Positions 1 through 8,652 of a DNA stretch of 13,810 nucleotides are shown in pieces; position 1 is the first letter of the stretch; every line of letters starts with the position of its first letter. This DNA comes from Byssochlamys sp. IMV 00236 (Eukaryota > Ascomycota > Eurotiomycetes > Eurotiales > Thermoascaceae), in assembly GCA_001931875.2 (NCBI GenBank), contig MSJH02000701.1:1-13810 (forward strand), written 5' to 3'. Under the pieces are notes generated by a model. That model did not search any database. It saw only the letters and a list, made by a program, of their open reading frames with translations, and had not been told where the DNA came from. Both the position numbers and the translations under genes were made by a program.

Positions 1-2
1 GG

Positions 3-230
3 CCAGCATACTCCCTTGACCTTAATCTAATCGAAAACATGTGGTATTTTGTCAAATGTGAGCTTGCCAAGTATGATGAACCGCCTAAGGGTATGTTGGA
101 ACTCTGGGAGCGTGTAGAAGATATATGGAACAACAAAATTGACAAGGATATGTGCTTAAGGTATATTAACTCCATGCCAGAACTCATACAAGCTGTCATA
201 AAAGCAAAAGGAGGCGAAACAAAGTATTAA
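3..230 (+). CDS. Tc1/mariner transposase, C-terminal part (cut by window edge)
   Basis: This is the end of a DDE-superfamily transposase, which cuts and pastes its own element at TA targets. The frame is open from base 3, so only about 75 residues are visible and the start lies outside the window. The stretch PAYSLDLNLIENMW is the block around the third catalytic acid (the E of the DD34E triad, usual form SPDLNPIENMW). The tail ending INSMPELIQAVIKAKGG-ETKY is the usual Tc1 C-terminus, so the stop at 228-230 is natural. Both prolines normally found in the catalytic block are leucine here (CTT and CTA, each one C-to-T change from a proline codon), which suggests a decaying or inactive copy. 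No other frame interruption is visible in the part shown. Family assignment is firm; whether the whole gene is intact cannot be judged. Confidence 0.9.
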   Translation, partial: PAYSLDLNLIENMWYFVKCELAKYDEPPKGMLELWERVEDIWNNKIDKDMCLRYINSMPELIQAVIKAKGGETKY

Positions 231-258
231 ATAAATAAGTTTTACTTTTTCACAACCC

Positions 259-278
259 ACTCAAACAATTGCTCACAT
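259..278 (+). repeat. Inverted repeat arm, probably Tc1 3' terminal repeat
   Basis: The 20 bases here (ACTCAAACAATTGCTCACAT) match the reverse complement of 446-465 at 19 of 20 positions. The arm lies 29 bp after the transposase stop, where the 3' terminal inverted repeat of a Tc1-like element is expected. The element's other end lies outside the window, so the terminal-repeat role is inferred. The exact element boundary and TA duplication could not be fixed. Confidence 0.6.
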
Positions 279-445
279 AAATTTTAATTTTTAAACACCT
301 ATTTTTACCTCCGATAGCATGGTAAGGGCACATGTCATGTATCATTCGATAGCCAATAACCTACGCTTTCGTTTGATATACAACATGCCGGGTATATAAG
401 TAATTTGTGTTCCTTGATGATTCGTTAAAATGAAAACACGTAAAC

Positions 446-465
446 ATGTGAGCAATTTTTTGAGT
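446..465 (-). repeat. Inverted repeat arm, mate of 259-278
   Basis: This arm reads ATGTGAGCAATTTTTTGAGT and pairs with 259-278 with a single mismatch; 167 bp separate the two arms. Beyond the 20 bp the flanks show only loose similarity. It may be the terminal repeat of a second, oppositely oriented copy, or one side of a short non-autonomous derivative. I cannot tell these apart from the window alone. Confidence 0.55.
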
Positions 466-1497
466 CACTGTAATAAACAATTTCGTACACTTGTTGAATA
501 ATTTTTGAGACAATTTATTAAAAAAATTTAGTACAGATACAGCTGGCCGCTTCCAACTCGCTACGCTTGTTTTTGCACGTCGTCGTGCTGCCGCAGGCTT
601 AAGGGCTTCGCCCTTCGTGATGAGTAAGGACAAATGCTAATACGACGCTTTATTTAAGTGAAAGGCTAAATTTGAATTTTTGTGCTCCCAATAACATACT
701 TCGACTCCTCTCTACATGCCTATTCGCATTTATTGATACAATAGTGCTATATACTCTTTCCGGAAAGTAAATTCGCCTGTGATCGAAAATAAATACACCC
801 ATGGTGAGAACAAGATTCATGTTGCATGAAATATAAATTCGTCGTCGCCAAGAATATTTTCGTAATATTAACAGGTGGGCTGTCTTGGAGTTGAAATTAA
901 CTTAATATTAGAAATAGCCCAATCAAAACTAGCCTGTCCTCATGGTCCTTGCTCTGACTCGCTTGTCCCGCCCTCTTTGCTCTCTGGCGTGTATATTTGG
1001 AACGTTCCCCCAATTGCCTCTTCTTGTGCTCTGGGTTCTCTCTGTCCTCCGTTCCTTTTTTTTTTTTTGTTTAAACTATCCTGGGTAGTTATCACTACTC
1101 TCCCCAGAATGCACCTTGGTGGTAAGTAAGACTAATATTAGGATATGTGCTCTAATACTAACATACTTTTTCTCTCTTTTTCTACATATACTCATTATCT
1201 CTCTCTCTTTTGACATGATGTCGTTTTATTCAAACATATTTTTCTTTGTCGTCTTTTTACGCAAATAATTTTTTTATTTTATGACAACATTTTATAAAAT
1301 TAATGTCAATAATTAATAAAAATACAGTATAGATAGCTTCATACAACTAAAGTTTATTCATAATAGAGAGCATATGATTTAAAAGGGTTATTCGTAAAAG
1401 TTTATGTGTTGAAAAGAATAGCATAGTCATAAAGAACTTATAATTGTAGGCATAGGTTTGATAGATGGTCATATGATGTGTAGCAAAGATGGGCATA
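466..1497. other. Spacer between transposon remnants, no supported gene
   Basis: About 1 kb without a supportable gene. On the minus strand, 541-633 encodes an Ala/Arg/Lys-rich stretch (LKPAAARRRAKTSVASWKRP) next to a short hairpin at 601-615. I suspect it is part of a dispersed repeat but cannot prove it. A 12-bp palindrome, CTTTCCGGAAAG, lies at 756-767. From about 1020 to 1260 the strand is pyrimidine-rich with CTCT and T runs. The open frame at 875-1129 starts at GTG and has no recognisable domain; I do not call it. Confidence 0.5.
601..615. repeat. Short perfect hairpin AAGGGC-TTC-GCCCTT
   Basis: A six-base-pair perfect stem with a three-base loop. It sits at the edge of the Ala/Arg-rich minus-strand stretch and shortly after the transposon-associated inverted repeats. 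It may be part of a transposon sub-terminal region. No function can be assigned. Confidence 0.4.
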
Positions 1498-1879
1498 TTA
1501 GTGAAGTAATAACTCTGGATAGACAACATTGTTGGTTGTATTTGAGTTTTCTGGCAGAAGGACTGAGATGCCAGAAAGAGAAGTGACTCTTGATAGAGCG
1601 ACATATAGCTGTCCATGCATAAATGATGGTCTTCTGAGGTTGACGCCTATGTTTTAATGATTGGCCTAGTGATTTGTTAATTGCCATAGCAAAGCATAAT
1701 TTAACAGGAAATTGCTTTCTTGTTAAAGTGAATGGCAATTCGCCTTCTTGTGTTGACAGCGTAAACCGAGATATAAGTTCTAATGGGCTATCTGGCTTAT
1801 TGGCCAGGCGAGCCTGAAGCATATAGCTGCCAATTCGCACGACAATTATGCGAATACCATTGCTGAAAGAGTTTTTTTG

Positions 1880-1894
1880 AAAAAAAAAAAAAAA
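1880..1894 (+). repeat. A15 homopolymer at the Helitron deletion junction
   Basis: Fifteen consecutive A residues lie exactly where the Helitron remnant jumps from the Rep lead-in to the helicase C-terminus, adjacent to a T7 run at 1872-1878. The run could mark a repair junction or simply be an unstable homopolymer that grew after the gene died. Confidence 0.85.
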
Positions 1895-2024
1895 TAGCAG
1901 GAAACTCATGCTCTCCTCTCAAGTGCAATCTGAATTCGTAGTAGGCGCGCTGAGGTAGGCGATTTCTTTGCCTTGTTGAAGTCGTTACTTCTTCATCCGT
2001 AGCAGTTGCGGTGATGGTACCAGT

Positions 2025-2042
2025 GGAGGAGGAGGAGGAGGA
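2025..2042 (+). repeat. (GGA)6 microsatellite in the Helitron remnant
   Basis: Six perfect GGA units. On the coding (minus) strand this reads as a run of serine codons (TCC), just after the premature TAG. It is probably a post-inactivation expansion. Confidence 0.8.
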
Positions 2043-3162
2043 AAGGTGCATGTTCCAATGCTATCCGTAGGCTCCATGAGGAAATAAAAGGACATAATGG
2101 TTGGGCATGTATGCAGCATACGTTTGACTGATACGCTGAAAGTGCTGCTCAAATCCAGTGTTTTGACGAAGGCTGTTATTGCTTCTCAAGACAAGAACAA
2201 TATTACGTAAACCTCTATCACTATATTCGATTGAGATAACAGCAGCAATCTCCTCCATTGTTGGAAAGTTGTGAGTACGTCTATCGCTTCCTTCAATTAA
2301 ACGCATTCTCATTGATGAGCTGATGATGATGTATAGCGCACTGTCTTCTCTTTGGTCATTATCATCACTGACAGTGTTACTGCTCTCATGGCTGCTCAGT
2401 GCCTCATGTGCATGACGATATACACGCGCATTGAGCAAGCATAGCTGAAAGCTCCCTAATGATCTCGAGATTGAGGTTGCTATTTCGGGTACGTCTTCGT
2501 TCAGCGGCATAGGAAGGAACATAGATATACAGCTGGGCGTAGGAAGGCTCACTGCCCTCAACTGGAGTCAAGGGACCTTGACGGTGGCAAAGTGCGCCAT
2601 GGATCTGAAAGGTGTTTAATCCACCTCTATTGTTGTTGTTGGCACGATCTTCAGCCGAAACAATATCGCAGCCTAAGGAAGCAAACGCAAAGGCAGCGTT
2701 ATATTGGCGAAGGTTGTCCTTAAAGTGCCTTCCTTGAGTGTCTGTACTTGCAAGCAAGTCTTTCAAGTAATGAGGCAGGTCAGGCAAGAGCTGCAATTGG
2801 ACTGATCCCCGCTTGCAGCATGATTCCCAGCTGGGACTTCTCAAAGATGATGTCTCTTGCCTTTCATCGATCCAGTGCAAGGCGTGACAGTGTGAGCATT
2901 CCTTGTCCATACGTCCAAGGCCCAAAGAACGAAGGTGAGGAAGCTGCGAGATATAGGCAGCGAGAACGTGCTCAGAAGGGTCTGTTCTGGGTCTGCCTCT
3001 AGGCCTGGTAGAGATTTCGTTTCCTTCATTTCGCTGAGTTCGACGTCTGCGACATGTGGCTGCAACTTGTTCTGTGCATGTTTGCCAGGTACGGTAAGTT
3101 GAGTCAACTGGTAAGGGTGCACGGTAGGATGAGCAGTTGGTAGTAAGTAATGGTATAATTGT

Positions 3163-4266
3163 TCATCTACTAATGTAAGATCAAGCGTTAGTGAAAAGGT
3201 TCTAGTGCAATGCTTTTAAGAAAGTGCTTGTTTTTGTATGTACCTAAAGGTTCTTATTGAAGGTGCAATATATATTATGAATATAAGAAAAAAAAGAGAG
3301 TAAAACGGGATCAAGGTACAACAGTGGCAATAAAGCATGTGTGTAGGTGCGTTGCGTGTTCAGTCCGTACAGGTGGTAAAAAAACAGTTCTTTTGTTTAT
3401 TGTTCCGGCTTTTGTGCGGTAAAATGCTTGTGTTACTTGTATTTTTTTTTTCTAATTCCAGTACAAATAGTAACGTTGGCGAAACGGAGACCAAGGATGT
3501 GGTGGGTGCCCGCCCTTGGTACCGGTCCTGGTGGCCTTTTCCCAGCTCTAACTTGCTCTAAAATTCTTAGCAGCTTTTCAGGTATAAGGGACGTAGATTA
3601 CAGAATTTTATTTTTTTTATATAATTATGACAATAAAAGCGCGGCCCGAAGGCCTATAACCACATCCTCAGTCTCCGTTTCACCAACTAGGCCATTTCAA
3701 ATGCAAACCACTGTACTCAGCAGATTTCCTAAAATATGCGGTTTTTTTTTTCTGGAAGTGTACGAAAACTTTCTGAAAAAGGTGTAATAGACTTCCAAAA
3801 AAAGAAAAATTAAAGTTCATGTGTAACTATGCAGGTACAGCCACTCCCAGATGTATTATCCTTTCCTTCAAAGAAGCTTAATGTATACTTTGGCCCTTAC
3901 TGCGGAATCTATTTGTAAATATGGTTTAGATCATATCCTTTATTTTCATTTCAGCAACTGTATAATTTACTTGCTCCAATTAGAGTCAAACAATCTATTA
4001 GTGATCAAATAAGTTTGAAAGATAAAAATGTTATAACATGCAAATGAAGTTTATTTCGATCTCTTAAAGATGTTGATTTGTGTGTAAGGAAAGGTATCAA
4101 TGACTTTACTTTGTTAATGCTGTTGTTGTTTCCAACCCTGAAAAGGAACAGTTAAGCAATAAAAATAGTTCTCAAAGGTATACGCAAAAAAATACAATAA
4201 AATAAAATGCATAATATACAGAATTAATTAGCAATAATAGTAGCAAGGACACAAGAGAAAAAAAAA
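3163..4266. other. Spacer between Helitron remnant and RdRP 3' end
   Basis: Apart from the inverted-repeat element at 3475-3687 this is AT-rich spacer with several T and A runs (for example 3442-3451). No supported gene is present. On the plus strand 3834-3917 is a short open stretch (VQPLPDVLSFPSKKL and on), and a splice-acceptor-like TTTCAG lies at about 3949-3954, but no start codon or domain ties these together. The 3' untranslated region of the RdRP gene must run leftward from 4266; no clear minus-strand AATAAA lies close to its stop. Confidence 0.5.
3475..3687. mobile_element. MITE-like 213-bp element with 29-bp inverted ends
   Basis: The left arm at 3475-3503 begins GTTGGCGAAACGGAGACC. 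The right arm at 3659-3687, read on the minus strand, begins GTTGGTGAAACGGAGACT. They agree at 26 of 29 positions and all three differences are transitions. The interior (155 bp) has no coding potential, contains a T8 run and an AGGCCTTCGGGCCGCGC block near the right arm (minus strand). Size and arms fit a non-autonomous class II element. No transposase relative, target duplication or family could be established from the window. Confidence 0.65.
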
Positions 4267-7200
4267 CTAGCTTAAAAGAATCTTCATCAGGTCCTCGTTA
4301 GAAGCATCTGCTTGAATAACAGGTTGATTAGCATTGTTACTAGTCGGTCGGACATGTCCGTTATTCTGAGGTGATGGTCGGCTATTTTCTGGGTCATTAC
4401 TGATATTTAACTCTTGAACTGCTCTTCTTAGCTCTGAATTGTTAAATGTAAACATGCCCGTGTTTCCACTGTAAATGACTGCTTCGTTATCCTCGCTAAA
4501 ATCTGATTCATAATCAGTATCCTCGTCATCTTCATCCACAATTTCAACTATTGGCTCTTTATCATTATCATCTCTATTTTCCATCGCCTTTTTGGCAAGC
4601 ATATGTTTAGCATGCTCCTCTTCAATTACAGTCTCAGGAATAGGCAATGATAGGGATGTATCTTGAGCTCTGTGCGTGTTCTTCTTGGCAATATCACAAA
4701 TGTAATCATAGATAACCCAAGGAAAACTGAGGAAGCCACCTTGTTCAGAGTAGTCTCTTTGTCTTTCTTCAGGATGATAAGTTACATAGTACCAAGCAGC
4801 TGCTTTTGCTTCTATACTAGCCCTCTTTGTCATATCAACTGTATTCTTGCTTTCCTCCAAAAACTCCTTTTCGAATTCCTTCCTCCACAAAGATTTAAAT
4901 GATTTGACTGCCTTCATAGTACTATTATGTTGTTCATAGCGTGTCTTGCTCTTGCCCTTCTTTAACCACTTGATGATATAACCAGAAACAATCTCTGCTT
5001 CCGTCTGGACTCCGCTTTGGTTCATGAGACCCAATAGGTCGCGATTATAGTCGCTACGAAGCTCGCGAGCCTCACCAATATAATATTCCATGCCAGGAAC
5101 GTGTAGACGGGTATCATACACAGCTTCCTCAGTCAGCATTGACATGTAGTCTTTATAATCTGACTTGTCAATAGAACGATAAATATGACCAAGCACCTTT
5201 TTAGATTGATAAGATTCCTTGTCCTTCTTTTGCATAAAGTCTGGAAACATTCTCACAATCAAGTCTTCAGAAAGAATAGCAGGCTTGCCAGATTTTGGGA
5301 AGTCTATGATAAATAACAATGATCAGTTTTCTCCCACATGATGAAGATTCATTTTCCCTCTTACCAACTGCCTCTGAATGAAGCTGAGCTAATAAAATAC
5401 ATCGACCGTCCATAGCTCCTTTATCGCTCATATCAGCCGTGGCAAGGTGAGCATTAGCTATTTGTCCAAGGTTATCATTATTGATGTAGTTTACAAAGAA
5501 CCTTTGAATATCACGAATCGTCACATCCTCCACTAGCCTCGGTTTAGCTGCTGTATAGTCCATAGGTGGATAGTTCTTTCTGGGTGGAATAAGTATGGGA
5601 TCCCAATAGACACTGTTGACATAGAGTAAGAGTCTGTTGATGCATTTAATAATCATGCACTTACGAGTAATCATCACCATCCAAGTCACCACCTGAGCAC
5701 ATACTTGGTATATCTCTATAGCCTTTAGAAGAAAATACAACAACGTTCACCAAGTGATGAAGATTAGGTCGATCAACCGCTTGCACTACACGAATATCAC
5801 CAGGATGGAAGCACGGATTTCTGAATACGACGCACTCCTTTGTAATGATTTGCCTAGTTGCTCCAGTGCTTGAAGAATCCCAGATTTGTACAAAAATTTC
5901 ACCTTCTTCTAACGTATTTGTTTCATCCATGACGCCTAGTAAGAAAGCTCCCTGAGGCACCAATATCTTTGCCTTCTTCTTCAAATCCTTCAAAATGTTT
6001 ACACGAAATAGGTTTAGCAGATTTTTAATGTAAGGATCCTGCCTCTCCAAGAAGCCTGCTTGAATGATAGATGCCATGGTTGGTGCAGTACCAGCCTCAT
6101 CTGTATTACTAAGAAGCACACGGACAGCTTCTTCTGGTTTTCTGAGAATCTTATCAATATCATGAAGCATGTTATCCATGAGTTTCAAAAATACTTCATC
6201 ACGGACGCCCAAAGCAGACAACAAAGTAATCACTTGACGGTTTAAGTAGCCGTGAATATAGGTCGACGTACGGATGACTTCTAATGTCAAGTGTTCCGAT
6301 TTGAATTTGATTTGACTAGGACGAAGCTGTACCTTGACTCTTCCATTTTCAAGACTCTTATCTACCGTCAAGACGCCCTTGGCCCCGCCTAAACGGAATT
6401 GAAACGCGCTTGGAATATGCCTGAGATCCATTTGAGTTGCGACTTGTTCTGCCAAGGAGGGCGCAATTCGACCTACGCCATCCGAGAAGGTGTACCCATT
6501 ATAAACCACATCATCTATAAACTGCACCTCATCAGCTTCCAGACGACAGATCGGTCTAGTCGAAGAAAAGCATTGACCCATGCGCACAGCATGCTTAGCC
6601 ACCACTTTTTCATGAGAAAAGACACCCATCCAATTTCGAATCATGTCTGGTGTAAGGTCCGGCGTGGACGCAAAGAACCAACAGCCATGTTCTCGTAATT
6701 GCGAGCTTGAGAACGCCAAAAACTCATATCTTCTGTCGCCGATTTGAATACCTCGTTTCAAGACATCATAGATACGGTTGTATATTGCTTCATTTGTCAT
6801 CTTTGTGCGAGCAGCGCCTACACGGTTAAAGCCTTCGTCCATGAACTGAACACGAATGAACCGATCTGCATAATCACGGTAATGTCGTACGACACGGTTA
6901 GTTGTTTCCAAGTTGGGAGGTTGAATGAAAAGAGTGCTAGGCGTAATAATGACTTTACGAAGCATCGCACAGTGGCTGGGTATCTTGCGCAGCTGACATA
7001 CCTTCATGTCCAACTTTTCCCATATATTCCTAAAGGCTGTGAACGGATCCCATACTCTCTTTTTATTTAGGGCGACCAGTTCTAATATTCCACGGACAAT
7101 AGAAGGATCCAGGGCCTTGATCGTTGAATAAAAGTTACTGCCCATATTATATTCATCAATATAATGATATGAAATGACAGATTCCAGTAGATAAAGAACA

Positions 7201-8159
7201 TCAAATTCAAAGTTATACTTTACACGATCAAGATACGTAAGAGGAGACGGAAGTTGAGAAGCCTCTGTCACCTTGATCGTAGGCTTCATCTTGTTTGGAT
7301 CTCTAGGCACCAGATTGAAATCGGCAGCCTTTTCGAGCTCTCTTTCAAAGACCGTGATGTTTCTAGGCATAGGATTAAAGGTGATACGTAGTACTGTCCA
7401 GACACCAATCTTGACAGTATCAGGCCGGGCCATGGGCAAGATAGGTTCCTTTAATCTTGGTTCCGGACCATTTGTCTTGGCTAACGGTATGGTTGTAATT
7501 CTTTCCCAATTTCCTCGTTGCTTTTTGAATGCTGTTTCATACACTGAATTTGGATCACGTTTCCAATAACGTGGCGGATAGCGAAGAGGTATCGTAAAGA
7601 TGATTTTATTTTCTATCTTTTCTACAACCATGTCCTCTTGTACTTCCTTGAATTTATAGTTCAACTTGTAGTCAATGTTCTGATAGGTAAAGTACACATC
7701 AATCGAGCGTCGTGGATAGAATACACGAAACCTGACATTGGTCTTTGTTGACCACTGCTCCACAAAGTGCCGTACACTGATAAAATTTCCCAGCGCAAAC
7801 TTTTCTGCATTCAGATTTGAAGCTTCGTAGCTCTTGAAGGTATTCTGTGAGGCATCCATTTTGGCAAATTCAGTGTAAACGACATGACCATCAATCCTGT
7901 GTTGCTTTAAAAGTTCCTGCTTTTCTTTGTCTCGAGGGATTTGTCGAAATGTGATTGTAGCTGTTCCGTCCGGAGTGAGTCGATCGTCGTCAAGATTCAA
8001 ACTTGCTTCTTCTACTGAAGCAAACCGAGCAAAATAGTTAAACACGGTATCAGCGATAGTTCGTTTACTGAGATTCTTGACGATCAAGTATTTATAATCT
8101 CTGTTGTCCCTTTGTTGTTGTGATCGCTCATTGTTGCCATTATGTCCATCGCTGTACAT
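4267..8159 (-). CDS. RNA-silencing RNA-dependent RNA polymerase (3 exons, 1259 aa)
   Basis: A cellular RdRP of the QDE-1/RDR family, which converts single-stranded RNA into double-stranded RNA for Dicer and so amplifies small-RNA silencing. Exons are 8159-5665, 5612-5365 and 5303-4267. Introns at 5613-5664 (52 nt, GTAAGT...CAG) and 5304-5364 (61 nt, GTAAGA...TAG) join frames exactly and sum to 1260 codons. Residues 23-99 resemble an RRM (YLIVKNL, then GTATITF). The polymerase core includes RMGQCFSST (about 525), FSDGVGRIAP (about 559) and the catalytic CSGGDLDGDDY (DLDGD at 825-829, the metal-binding aspartates). ILLAQLHSEAVDFPKSG (about 904-920) restores a conserved motif across the second intron. 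The tail has an acidic stretch (about 1168-1190) and an Asn-rich end. The ATG has A at -3 and a TATA-like GATATAAGG lies about 50 nt upstream. It appears intact. Which Mucor-type paralogue (rdrp1, 2 or 3) it is cannot be decided here. Confidence 0.95.
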
Positions 8160-8210
8160 GTTGACAAAGGAATAAAAAACTCAAATTTCATTTCATAATT
8201 TATGCTAAAC

Positions 8211-8220
8211 TCCTTATATC
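8211..8220 (-). promoter_or_regulatory. TATA-like box upstream of RdRP
   Basis: On the minus strand this reads GATATAAGGA, 52-61 nt before the RdRP start codon. Spacing would allow a short leader. It is a weak match in AT-rich DNA. Confidence 0.3.
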
Positions 8221-8414
8221 TGTGATTTAAAAAAATGACAAGGTCAAGCTGATAGATTACTTTGAAGGTTTACGCCTACATATTTGGGGGAAATGATTAA
8301 ATATGATATACAAAAAGGGAATTGCTCTTTATTATGAAGCAAACAAGATCATGTAACTAACTGATTTGTTTAGCATAAAACAAAAGAGTGAGAGAGAAAA
8401 GCATATCAAGTGGT

Positions 8415-8609
8415 TTATACAAACAGTCTGTGAGATGTAGTACAACAAGTCCAGCATATACTCTGTTTCTTTGAAAAAAAGGCTGTAGGACAATGATGTT
8501 CAGTTCGATGGCAAGCTGGGAGACACATCTCTTTAACAGGCTCCGTTGATGCAGCATCCACAGCAGATAGCATAGCGAATCCAATAAGAATAAAAGGTAA
8601 CAACTTCAT
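8415..8609 (-). CDS. Small secreted six-cysteine protein (64 aa)
   Basis: I do not recognise a named family. The protein begins with a clear signal peptide (MKLLPFILIGFAMLSAVDA, positively charged start, hydrophobic core, small residues before a likely cut after Ala19). The mature part is about 45 residues with six cysteines at 29, 33, 40, 52, 55 and 56, spaced C-x3-C-x6-C-x11-C-x2-C-C, an even number that could form three disulfides. It is rich in His, Lys and Thr. The start is a true ATG preceded by ACCAAAAC, and TATA-like sequence (AATATAAG on the minus strand, 8645-8652) lies about 36 nt upstream. It lies 255 bp upstream of the RdRP on the same strand but has its own promoter-like sequence. 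Possible roles include an antimicrobial, effector-like or cell-surface peptide; none is shown. No intron is needed. Confidence 0.65.
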   Translation of the reverse strand: MKLLPFILIGFAMLSAVDAASTEPVKEMCLPACHRTEHHCPTAFFSKKQSICWTCCTTSHRLFV

Positions 8610-8644
8610 GTTTTGGTTATGAGAAAGGATTGGTAATGTAAGCT

Positions 8645-8652
8645 CTTATATT
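8645..8652 (-). promoter_or_regulatory. TATA-like box of the secreted peptide gene
   Basis: The minus strand reads AATATAAG 36-43 nt before the ATG at 8609. A second candidate, CTTATATATT, lies at 8741-8750. Either could position transcription. Confidence 0.35.

Larger units (their letters stand above)
1498..3162 (-). pseudogene. Helitron Rep/helicase, collapsed and frameshifted remnant
   Basis: Helitrons are rolling-circle transposons encoding a HUH Rep nuclease fused to a Pif1-family helicase, usually well over 1000 residues; about 550 codons remain here. Read on the minus strand: (1) 3162-2425 is one open frame with a basic AT-hook-like stretch (RPRGRPR), a CSHCHALHW zinc-like motif and the Helitron N-terminal block (FQIHGALCHRQGPL, AQLYIYVP). 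(2) A one-base shift near 2430 leads to RVYRHAHEAL, then RRTHNFPTMEEIAAVI and HYVLLFPHG. A TAG at 2061-2063 replaces the Trp expected in the usual GWHPN-type motif, and the frame resumes to RAYYEFRLHLR, the lead-in to the Rep domain. (3) An abrupt jump at about 1870-1895 leads straight to helicase C-terminal sequence (SNGIRIIVVRIG, LTRKQFPVKLCFAMAINKS). (4) A second shift near 1650 leads to MHGQLYVALSRVTSL (motif VI) and a stop at 1498-1500. Rep catalytic His and Tyr motifs and the Walker A motif are absent. Not functional. Element termini were not located. Confidence 0.88.

Noticed and set aside
875..1129. 84-codon plus-strand frame
   Set aside because: It starts at GTG, is driven by a pyrimidine-rich stretch with a long T run, and shows no domain or splice support.
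2748..3002. 84-codon plus-strand frame
   Set aside because: It is the antisense shadow of the Helitron N-terminal coding remnant, which has clear family motifs on the minus strand.
3337..3787. Overlapping plus-strand frames across the inverted-repeat element
   Set aside because: They pass through both repeat arms and several T runs and encode no recognisable protein.
3834..4072. Two short plus-strand open stretches separated by a possible intron ending TTTCAG
   Set aside because: Each reads like protein for about 28-30 codons, but there is no start, no recognised motif and no unique way to join them.
8357..8584. 75-codon minus-strand frame overlapping the secreted peptide
   Set aside because: It is out of frame with the signal-peptide frame, starts inside it and has no sensible motif.
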